64,000 bases of DNA from Hydractinia symbiolongicarpus (Eukaryota > Cnidaria > Hydrozoa > Anthoathecata > Hydractiniidae), in assembly GCF_029227915.1 (NCBI RefSeq), contig NC_079879.1:13392001-13456000 (forward strand), in the 5' to 3' direction. The notes beneath the pieces were generated by a model. The model was not told the DNA's origin. It ran no database searches and saw only the letters and a program-made list of their open reading frames with translations. Shown piece after piece: positions 20,536-28,956 of the stretch (position 1 is the first letter of the stretch; each line of letters opens with the position of its first letter). The position numbers and the translations under genes are program-made.

Positions 20536-21159
20536 AAGCAACTGTATATCACTGATATCGAAAAGGACTACCTAGGGCAGGACACGAGGATCGTTCTAAA
20601 ATCCATCAGTATCCGCCCTACGTGGCTGAACCTCTTCAGGACCCGATCAGACGGTTACTCGAATTGAGATCATGAACGGTTTGTACAAGATAGAGGATTT
20701 GGCAAGTATCGTCAACAAGCGGGCGGAAGGCAAGATCGAGCTCTTCGTGTTGAGGAACGGACTCTGCAGGCTTCGTGTCAATGACGGGTACACGGTGGTG
20801 ATTCATCGACAACTGCAGCAGCTCTTGGGTCTACCCTACGATCCCAGTAAAAAATACTATAAGAAGGGCGACTACGATTCATTCTATAGGACTGATGTAT
20901 ACCAGCAACTGAGGCTTGTTTGCCCCCAGTTAGATGAGGATGACTGCCTGCTGGATGGTAAAAAATCCAAGATTCTGGCTATGCTCCCCACAAAGAGCTA
21001 AACGCATTGGGAGACATGGTTACGTGGAGTTTCGATAACCCTGTATACCTCTCCCTGAAGGGCTCGACAGACAGGCTGGAGTTTATGCTCACGGATGAGC
21101 ATCACCACGATAAGAACGTTTCGTTCGTGGGAATTACTATGCACTTACTGATAGAATAA
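20533..21159 (+). pseudogene. Beta-rich protein, possible minor capsid/penton, two frameshifts
   Basis: Three frames in order: 20533-20667 (MKQLYITDIEKDYLGQDTRI, STRP-type loop LNLFRTRSDG), 20672-21001 (GLYKIEDLASIVNKR, KIELFVLRNGLCRLRV, VVIHRQLQQLLGLPYD) and about 21003-21159 (VTWSFDNPVYLSLKGSTDRL, DKNVSFVGITMHLLIE). The last part has alternating hydrophobic strands typical of jelly-roll proteins. Its TAA at 21157 overlaps the next gene's ATG. The penton idea is inference from position and strand pattern only. Confidence 0.4.
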
Positions 21160-21780
21160 ATGACAGACATTGCTAAGCTTTATCCGGACTTACCGAGTGC
21201 TCCTCATGAGGGGAGGCTGATGAAGGCCAAGTGTACAGACTCAAGAAACTTGATGAAGTCGAGCAGTACCTACGTAGCGAGATTAAAGAGCGGGACAGGC
21301 TCTCTAAAAAGTTCAAGATGCATGGTACGTGGGTTAGATACACTGATCATGAATTACTCGCTGTAAGTGTAATAACTTCGGGTGTTGGTATTGGCAGTAT
21401 GTTATCCGGAATTGGAGGGTATCACGAGCGCTGTAGGGTTGGGGTAAGCATGTATGAGGAATACGGGGAAGAGGCTAGATGTCAAAAGCAAAAAGCACGA
21501 AAGCATCAGGCTGCTGGCAGAGACCAAGTTAAATTCCGTCGTTGACTTGATCTTGAGATCTGTGGAGAATGGCATGATTAGCGATTATGAATTCAGCTTG
21601 ATTATGCAGGAAAAGCAACGCTATATGCTACTCAAGGAGCAAGTACGTCAACGAACCAGAAATATCGTAGATTCGCTTAATGATTGGGAGCGACAGCAGC
21701 TGGTCGAGAAGGGGCGTGAAGAAGGCAAGCAGGAGCTTATGAAAAAACTTCAATCTGTTCAACATGTAAGCGGTATCTAG
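21159..21780 (+). pseudogene. Helical protein with central hydrophobic segment, frame-shifted
   Basis: Begins MTDIAKLYPDLPSAPHEG at an ATG in GAATAAATGACAG. Frame two (21231-21545) gives VEQYLRSEIKERDRLSKKF and the glycine-rich hydrophobic stretch VITSGVGIGSMLSGIGG. Frame three (21454-21780) gives KRLDVKSKKHESIRLLAETK, LNSVVDLILRSVENGMIS and a highly charged coiled coil to the end. Two shifts. A coiled coil flanking a membrane-like glycine zipper suggests a minor virion protein. Function unknown. Confidence 0.45.
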
Positions 21781-21800
21781 ATGAGCCACCGGCTTATGAC

Positions 21801-21828
21801 GTCTAATATGTTGTTCAACATACTAGAC
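21801..21828. terminator. Hairpin between convergent genes
   Basis: GTCTAATATGTTG (21801-21813) pairs with 21816-21828 at 12 of 13 positions. It starts 20 bases after a plus-strand stop and overlaps the stop codon of the minus-strand gene at 21823. Confidence 0.5.
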
Positions 21829-22096
21829 GAGTACTTCCCCGCTATTTAGATCAAAGGTGTGATCACCATCATGCGCTACGCATTTCTTCTTTTCGGATAG
21901 CTGTCGCGTTATGAGCTCAAGGTTCTTCTCCCAAGCTATGGTAACGCAAGGCTCGCAATAAGGACCATCAGTTTGTGTCGAAGCGTCCTTGTACTTAGCC
22001 TTACGGATTGCCTCGATAAGGGCGGCCTTATTAATGGTTGAAGTGTTACGGATCTTTAGCGCTTTGGCTTCCCTTTTTTAATTCGGTAACGAACAT
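21823..22096 (-). pseudogene. SAP-like small protein with CxxC, one frameshift
   Basis: ATG at 22096 (MFVTELKK), then a 1-base shift leads into EAKALKIRNTSTINKAALIE and AIRKAK, which has the same helix-loop-helix spacing as the SAP-like protein at the left end. A CEPC pair and a His-rich end (CVAHDGDHTF) follow. A DNA-binding accessory protein is plausible. Confidence 0.45.
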
Positions 22097-22100
22097 GTTT

Positions 22101-22127
22101 TTATATGGTTGGAGATCAACCATATAA
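22101..22127. terminator. Hairpin TTATATGGTTG...CAACCATATAA
   Basis: Perfect 11-bp stem with a 5-base loop, in the gap between two minus-strand genes: 13 bases beyond the stop of the upstream one and just before the start of the next. Confidence 0.55.
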
Positions 22128-22140
22128 CATATTTTCAGAT

Positions 22141-22797
22141 CTATTCATTGTTATCATCCGAGTCGTCAACCGAGTCGAGGAAGCGGGTAGTATGGAATGT
22201 TACGGTTTGATACTTGCATTCTTCCAGGGTAATCTGCATGTGATGTTTTGGGCCTTGTTTGTAGAAGCCCGCCAGTTTGAGAATGACCCGGCACTCGCAA
22301 CTCTCTTTTAACGGGAGTGTTCCGGGGTGAAAGTTAGTTCTAACCTTACCTTACCATTTTTTCACTTTTGCCGTGATATACTTACCATTTTTCACGGGTT
22401 GGGTGGCAAAGGTTTGTAATTTCACGGCCTGTATTCTATCCATGATGCTATTAAATTTCTTCAGCCATTCAGGGTGATTATAGATGTCAAATGACATGGT
22501 AAGTGCTGATTTCTCGTCATCATTGTAACGCGAAGCACCATTTGAATAGAGCTTTTTTGGTGTTTTAATCGTTAGATACTGGATCTTATCACTATCCTTA
22601 TATCCAATCAGGGTTCGCTCATCTTTACCTTTGTTGGCATTGAGTGGGTCGCTTAGCACGATATTCTCAATGTCTACATCTTTGATATTTAATGGAGCCA
22701 CCGTGGCATAAAAGTCTCTTGATTTAACAGTCTCGGTACCAAATTTAAACATCCTTTTATTTTGGTAATATTGGAGCTCAACTAGAGTTTGGTACAT
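22141..22797 (-). pseudogene. Conserved soluble protein of unknown function, one frameshift
   Basis: The main frame (22797-22351) starts MYQTLVELQYYQNKRMFKFG and contains DVDIENIVLSDPLNANKG, DKIQYLTIKTPKKLYSNGAS and ALTMSFDIYNHPEWLKKF. The C-terminal part lies in another frame to a stop at 22141 (LPLKESCECRVILKLAGFYK, FLDSVDDSDDNNE, acidic end). Beta-rich with an acidic tail, a profile seen in viral single-strand DNA-binding proteins, but I see no diagnostic motif. Its start overlaps the end of the Cys-rich gene by 16 bases. Confidence 0.5.
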
Positions 22798-22973
22798 AGA
22801 CAGTAGCCACCGTTATATGTGATATACATGTAGTAACAGGACCAACAAAGCATTTTACTCTGTATAAGGAGCCTCCGTTGGCAACAGCAGCACCGGTCGT
22901 ACTTGTCTAGGATCGCCTTGCAGTCGTCACAGTGCTCGCTCGTCATGTTTATTTTGCCCTTGCACCGCTCCAT
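22782..22973 (-). CDS. Cysteine-rich zinc-binding small protein, 63 aa
   Basis: Intact frame with three Cys clusters: CDDC at residues 15-18, CCCC at 28-31 and CWSC at 43-46, followed by YCLC. The spacing suits a double zinc knuckle or RING-like fold. It overlaps both neighbours (24 and 16 bases), as in a compact viral operon-like block. Possible DNA-binding or transcription-related factor; no exact family. Confidence 0.55.
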   Translation of the reverse strand: MERCKGKINMTSEHCDDCKAILDKYDRCCCCQRRLLIQSKMLCWSCYYMYITYNGGYCLCTKL

Positions 22974-23530
22974 AATGTTTCAAGGTCCTTCTTTTTATCT
23001 TCTGCAAAACACCAGTCTATAACTCTGTCGGGATGCCATGTTATTGGGGCTAATTCATCCCTAATTCTGGCCTTTCCCCTTTTTCTCGAGTAGTAGGCAT
23101 TGAGTAATTGGGGATCAATGCTGCTGTTGCCACGCATTTCCTGAATCATGAACCAGTCCAGAACAAACTTGATCAGCCAATAGTTATCCCGAATTGGCAA
23201 GGTACACATTTCTTGCGTCTTGAAATGGTTTGGAACATCCGCGAGCATATATGACCTCCCCGCAACCGCTGCAATGAACATCTCCTGGGTCATGAATCGA
23301 TCTTGAACATGCATGAATGCCCAGGGATACATGTGAACTGCCCTGGTACACATCTCTTGCGTCTTGAAATGGTCCGGAAAAAACTCAAGCACTCCGGCTG
23401 CCCGTTCCACTGCCCTGGTACACATTTCTTGCGTTTTGAAATGGTCCGGAATGTGGTTGAATAACAAGGGATTTTTTTGAAACACACTATTACACATTTC
23501 CTGGGTCTTGAAAGCTTCTGGAACATCCAT
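22949..23530 (-). CDS. 35-residue tandem-repeat protein (DUF4116-like), intact
   Basis: 193-residue intact frame whose ATG lies inside the right terminal repeat. It has about five repeats carrying a PDHFKTQEMC core followed by a variable hydrophobic half (RAV...P...F..). The repeat length and the short FKTQEMC core are those of the DUF4116-type repeats found in amoebal giant viruses and cnidarian genomes. The C-terminal quarter is different (ITWHPDRVIDWCFAEDKKKD), a helical closing region. As the terminal and undamaged gene of an otherwise broken element it stands out. The role is unknown; repeat proteins of this shape commonly bind other proteins. Confidence 0.65.
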   Translation of the reverse strand: MDVPEAFKTQEMCNSVFQKNPLLFNHIPDHFKTQEMCTRAVERAAGVLEFFPDHFKTQEMCTRAVHMYPWAFMHVQDRFMTQEMFIAAVAGRSYMLADVPNHFKTQEMCTLPIRDNYWLIKFVLDWFMIQEMRGNSSIDPQLLNAYYSRKRGKARIRDELAPITWHPDRVIDWCFAEDKKKDLETLWSGARAK

Positions 23531-23565
23531 TTATTATAAATAGAGAAGCTCAACCGGCGTTCTGG
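23525..23565 (-). repeat. Right terminal inverted repeat (41 bp)
   Basis: Reverse complement of 7444-7484 with two mismatches. It contains the ATG (23528-23530) of the repeat-protein gene, at the same place as the ATG in the left copy. Confidence 0.85.
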
Positions 23566-23604
23566 CACGGTTATGGCTTTGAGTATGGGAAATACCCCCT
23601 ACTC

Positions 23605-25157
23605 AATTGCCAGGGATTGTATTGGCCTATAGAGAGGATTTATTGAAGTGGGAAGACAAAAAGTCTACCCGTATCTTATTTTTGAAGCCGCCTGCTCTTG
23701 AACTTTTTTGCGGACGTGAAAAAAGTGTTGCTTAGCCCTAAAAATGGTAACCAAGGCAAATAAACAAAAACATAAAATTTGACTCGATTTTAAAATCTCT
23801 TGTATCTTATGATGACAGTAACCAAAATTGTGGAACGAAACTGTTATTTTTGAGATAATTTTCCCTTATAATTAACTACAATTTTTACAATCAAACTCAA
23901 ATTTCACACCGTGATTTTAATTTTTGCTACTTAAACTGTTTTCTTTGTTAACCCAACTTCCGTAAATGCAAAATGTCAGTGTTTCAATTTTCAAACTTTT
24001 ATGTACGATAAATATGTAGGAGAGCTCTCTGGGCTCGATCCCAAACGTTATAGTGGTAAGAAGTAGGTGGGACGCATTCAATCTACCTTCGAAAATCTAC
24101 ATCCGAAGCGAAAAAAAATCTTAATCAATAATCGGTAAGTGCTCGTGTATTCTAGTATGATTTTGAAGAGCTTTTAAATATACTATGTAATTTTTCATAG
24201 TAGGACATCTTCAGAAAACGTTCTTACAATTTTTTCTAGTATAGTATCTATCCGACTTTTTTTAAACATGTTTCTATCATTTGATTTTCCATTTGTTCTC
24301 GCCGTCACAGTTTTATGGCGCTGCATCTGTAAAATGAAACGATCAGGTGAAAACGTTTAAAGACGAAAAAGAAGAAAAATCGATATGTATCAATCCCACA
24401 ATACTGTTTACTCGATAAACTGCACTAATAAATTTCAATGAAGATATTACTAATTTCGCTACTGAGTCGACTTCTGAGCTGAAGTCCTTGTTTAATCAAA
24501 GAATGATGAGGAAACCAATGAAATAAAAATTGAGGAGTCACTTAATGGGTGTGCAAGATTTAACATTTCTTGTTGAAAATGATGTATGTCTAGTTGACGC
24601 TACTTCACAAAGAAAATCCAGCGTCATTCTTTACATAGAAATGGTTGCACATTGTAACACCTTGGAACCTGACAATTTGCCTCTAACCGAACGATCTACG
24701 CATTAGGTGTGCATCTACAAGATGGAAGAGAATGACGTAGTTAAAGAACAAACATTTTTAATTTGATTAAAACTCTGTTCGATTTGTCATTTATATCATC
24801 TTCATGTTGCCACGAATTACGTAATTTTTGTTACAATTTGAGCGGGACATATTCTAAGTTTCTATCAAAGCCTCAGATTATCCTGAAGTAACACATTAGG
24901 CAAAAGCATTCACGCATCTGCGGTTTGGAGCAGCAACGATGCAATGCTTAAAATATACCTTTCTTTGTTAATTCTGAGCCTGGTGATAACAATCATGTTT
25001 ATAAAAAAAAATATCAAGGCGAAATTTTTTTTAATTTTTTTAGATAAGTCTCTTGATATTTTTTGCAAGACTTGATTTTTAAAATATAAGCTGTCCCATC
25101 GGACGTTTGAATAAAGCAAACACATTTAGAAGAGAATAATTTTTTCACATACTAGTT
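23605..25157. other. AT-rich intergenic DNA, no gene seen
   Basis: Begins just outside the element with the near-palindrome of 23581-23604. Beyond it I see only short frames, A/T runs and no motif. Confidence 0.4.
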
Positions 25158-25244
25158 TTTGTCTACCTCGTCCCAAGGGCTTTTTGCTTTTTGCCAGCAG
25201 GTATGTCAATAAGCGGAGGCAAAATCCCTGGGAACGAGATTGAA
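25158..25244. mobile_element. MITE upstream of the second secreted-protein gene
   Basis: Ends ACCTCGTCCCAAGGGC on the left and CAATCTCGTTCCCAGGG read from the right, the same end family as at 4697 and 28852. No clean target duplication. Confidence 0.5.
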
Positions 25245-25366
25245 TTAATGAACCATGTAACTAAAATTAATTTTTATGTATGCTATGCATTTCCTTGAAA
25301 TCTCAAAATCATTTGAAAACTAGAAGGCTAATAAGAAGGTAGAAAGTCAGCGCAGGGAATGGAAAA

Positions 25367-25864
25367 ATGGTTGGTTTAAAATGCATGATTTTGTTTGCTC
25401 TGTTTGCTTGTGTTGGCAGCGTCGTCTCTCCCGTCCCCCCTCTTCGTGATGGTCGTGTAAAATATGATCAGCTAATACAAAAAGATCGTAAAAGGTGGTA
25501 TGGTTTTATTAAAGCCCGTGATCAAGCTCATCAGACCATGTTGGACGCAAAGTTTTTTAACACAGGAGATCAAAAGAATAAAACAGCGGGTCGTAGATAT
25601 AATATGTTGAACGATAACGTTTTTGTGGCACAAGACCAACGGGAGAAAGAAATGTTAAGCCACGGATTCCTATCACTACGTGATCAAGCACAACGAGCTA
25701 TGTCACATGACAAATTATTCCAGGAAAGAGATCAACGAGAGAAAGAAATGTTAAATCAAGCATTCGTGCCGGCACGTGATCAAACACAGCGAGTTATGTC
25801 ACATGACAAAATTTTTCCAGGAAAGAGATCAACGGGAGAAAAAAATTCTAGATTCGAAATTTAG
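25367..25864 (+). CDS. Secreted DQ-repeat protein (copy 2), frame-shifted near the end
   Basis: 165-residue paralogue of the gene at 5491. A signal peptide (MILFALFACVGSVVS) is followed directly by VPPLRDGRVKYDQLIQKD without the GPP stretch, then two and a half ~32-residue repeats (DQREKEMLSHGFLSLRDQAQ...DKLFQERDQREKEMLNQAF). In the last repeat one extra base (run of T near 25812) moves the frame, so the protein ends GKRSTGEKNSRFEI instead of continuing the repeat. Its AATAAA lies at 26046-26051 in TTGTAAATAAAC, matching copy 1. The two copies probably arose by tandem duplication before the large element landed between them. Confidence 0.7.
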   Translation: MVGLKCMILFALFACVGSVVSPVPPLRDGRVKYDQLIQKDRKRWYGFIKARDQAHQTMLDAKFFNTGDQKNKTAGRRYNMLNDNVFVAQDQREKEMLSHGFLSLRDQAQRAMSHDKLFQERDQREKEMLNQAFVPARDQTQRVMSHDKIFPGKRSTGEKNSRFEI

Positions 25865-28851
25865 TTAACATGTGCAGCATTAACATGTTTCTTGGTGTTT
25901 TTAAATACTTTTAATCCGGTTCTAGAAGTTTCGGATTTATCGCTTACACAAAGAAGCAATTGTGGAGACAGTGTAGTAAATGTATTCGTTATATTTAGAA
26001 TTGGATACATTCTCTTCCAAGTTGAAGACTGACTGTGAACTTGTAAATAAACTTTCCGCTCGATAATTTATCTGTAAATATTAAAAAATCTTAGTAGTTG
26101 TTTCTACATCAGCCTAAACCCTGACTTCTTTGAAATCCTATTTATAATGTGCGCAATGTGTTGCGGGAAAGCGAAAAGAAAAATCAGGGAAAAGTACAAT
26201 TCTGGTAAAAATAAAGTTGGAAAATGGAGCGCAGAAAATCAAGATTTTTTGCAAAAATCCTTTTTTAATCTAAAATTAAGCACAACTGAGAAATTTTAAT
26301 TGCACAGTAACTCACTGAAACAAGAAAATATTTGACATCAAAAATCTATCCTGACGTCATTATTTTTTGCTAACATCTTCGGTTTTTTTTAAAAAAAATT
26401 CGGATTATTTCTTTATTTCAATTTATACTTACCCAGACTAGATATCATTTTTATCGGGATTTTATCCCCCTCCTTTTCCTGCCTACAAATACATCTGTTT
26501 TGCTGAATGCACGATTTTTATAAGAGCCTGGTACTTTGATTTCAGCCTGAATTGTTTATATTGTTTTGCATTACCTATTGTTTTACATTACCTCATTACC
26601 TATGGGGAGAAGACCACTATGCTCAACACCCACAATAACTCCACGCTACATCATCAAAGCGGTCTGTTTTTATACGACTTATCATGCTGAAAAATCTTTC
26701 AGAATGTTTTTCATAGCTTTTCGGGGTAGCTATTTCGTTGACATTTGGTATTATCAGAAAAAGCCTTTTCTTTATGAAATGGAAGTTTTAAATGCACTTT
26801 GATCCCCTTCACAAGTTCTGTACTGATAACAGTACCAGTAGAAACTGAAGAGGCTATCCTGGGTATCAACACCCCGCTCTGGAGACGAGAATGATCCTTC
26901 TTTTATTTTGTTCCTGTTTTTTATCCATCCCCAGTCCCCCTGAAGTTATTCTAATGAAAAAAAAATGAAAAGAGCCTGTTAATAGTAATACTAAAGTTAA
27001 ACAATTCGCGTTAATTAAACAATATGGGGAAAATTTTCTTAATTAGTGTTAATCACCGCGCACTTTAAGGGCCAACTGTGCTATTTTGCGTTAATTAGTG
27101 ATCATGTTAGAATTCTGTAATTATAAATTATAATTCTTTAGACATTTTTTTCGACAGGGAACAAAAATCAGGTTTTTGTCAGATCATATTAAGAATTTTT
27201 TTTATTGGGTATAATTCTTAAATAAAATTTCCGAGGACAAAATATTTCGCAAGGCAAAGTTTGCCACTTTTATATGGTCAAAGCTTATGTGATAAATGTA
27301 ACAGTTTGCCACTATTTTTTGCCTGCGTGAGCTAAAATGGTAGATGTAGTTAAGGTTATGAAAGCGATCTACTGAGACTTGATAATCTCACTTGGTATTG
27401 CTGTACGTTTTGCTGATCATGCCTGATAAACACACGAGGTTACGACTGACTACGAGTCACTATCACAGTCTTGCTGCTAAAATTTTTAACATGTATTCAG
27501 TTTTTCGAGATTTGTGCTCTCATGGAATACAATGGGCTTAAATTACTACCTCAAGGTAACATCTTAATCAAGGAGTGTAATATGAAATAAAACATTGGCT
27601 TCACGTAAATGCTGTTTGATAATAAAATATAACGACCTACAATACAACTAATAGAAATCCAACAAAAAAATATGTGATTTAACAGATAAATAATCACGCC
27701 ACTGTGGGTATTTTTTAGACCTTAACAGAAATGTATTTGATCTGACTCTGAAAAAATTAAAAATTTGGGAATATCAACGAATGAAAAACGAATATAAACG
27801 AATGTCTTTTTCACACAAATGTACTTCAAACAGGCAAGAAAACTTCATTATATGTAAGCGAGCCAAGTATAAAAGCCAAACGTTATAAGAATAATAAAAA
27901 TAACAGATATCGTTACATTACACCTAAAAGTGCAAACAGATGTTTTGAGAGAAATTTTGTTCTCGCGTGTGGCACTTAGATAATGGGAATTCTAAAAGTT
28001 TTTGGCATTAAAAATGTCGGTGAAATGATCAAACTTGTCTAATCCTAGCAAGGTTGGGCAACTTTAACCCTATTCATTCTAATAACAAATCATAAAAAAA
28101 CATGGGCTTGTAGGCGGGTGGGCTTTTACAAGGGTATGAAAACACTGTAAGAAGGAAAGTAAAACAAACAACTTTATTCCACGATTTTCTTTAATGAAAA
28201 TTAAAATTAAAAATAAAAAATAATTTATAGTTTTTCCTTTATATTCCTCAGAAAAAGGTGTAGGCTTATATACGCGGGTGGGTTTATCTGTGGAAGAATA
28301 CAGTATTAAATTTTAAGTAGCAATGCTCAAAATTTAAAAACAAAAAAAAATTTCAGGCTGATGTCGAAAGATAAGAACGCCTCAGGCTGAACAAAATTTC
28401 CTGGTTCTTATCAATAAAAGGTTTAGCTCATTGGGATACATTTGAGATTAATAAAATACGGATGACGTCATTGGTTAAAAAAATTCTCCGTTCCGACCTC
28501 AGAGACAGGAGGAGAAAAATTATAAAAAACAATATAATACAGACAGACTCAAGCAAAAATTGATTTTGCTGTCCATTTTCGTATTAACTACAGTATATCT
28601 TTTTTTTAGAAAAACGAAGTGATTAACGACTGAACAAAGTGATAAATTTAGAAAGCTTTCAAGAAAGTCGATAAGAGTTACTTCGGGGACACCATCAAAA
28701 TTCTGAAAATTTTGCTAGATAATGGGAGAGTGTAACAATGCTAAAAAACGACCAAAATTTTGCATTGATTAATTAATCTTAAAAGATTTGTTTTAGCTGC
28801 AAGAAAATAATTTTTTTGAAGATTAATCCTATAATAAGATTAAGATATTCG
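25865..28851. other. 3' flank of copy 2 and AT-rich intergenic DNA
   Basis: Contains the likely polyadenylation site at 26046. Two copies of a GTAGGC...GCGGGTGGG(C/T)TT phrase occur at about 28110 and 28259. No gene recognised. Confidence 0.4.
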
Positions 28852-28956
28852 CAATCTCGTTCCCAGGGCTTCTTTTTCTCTTTCTGATATGTGGCTGGCG
28901 CGAAAGAAGTAGCTCTGGGACTGGCCGGTCAAAATACCCACCTATAGTGGGTATTT

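Larger units (their letters stand above)
7444..23565. mobile_element. Decayed Polinton/Maverick (adintovirus-like) element, ~16.1 kb
   Basis: Self-synthesising virus-like transposon bounded by 41-bp inverted repeats. It has the hallmark set for Polintons and adintoviruses: family-B DNA polymerase, retroviral-type DDE integrase, A32/FtsK-type packaging ATPase and a capsid-like gene, plus many small genes packed with gaps of tens of bases. It is clearly richer in GC than its AT-rich surroundings. Almost every long gene has frameshifts or stops, so this copy is not expected to be active. I did not recognise an adenain-type protease. No target duplication was found just outside the 41-bp repeats, so the true termini may be longer and one end damaged. 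Confidence 0.85.

Noticed and set aside
7438-23570. Target-site duplication of the large element
   Set aside because: Five to six bases outside each 41-bp repeat do not match, so I do not claim one.
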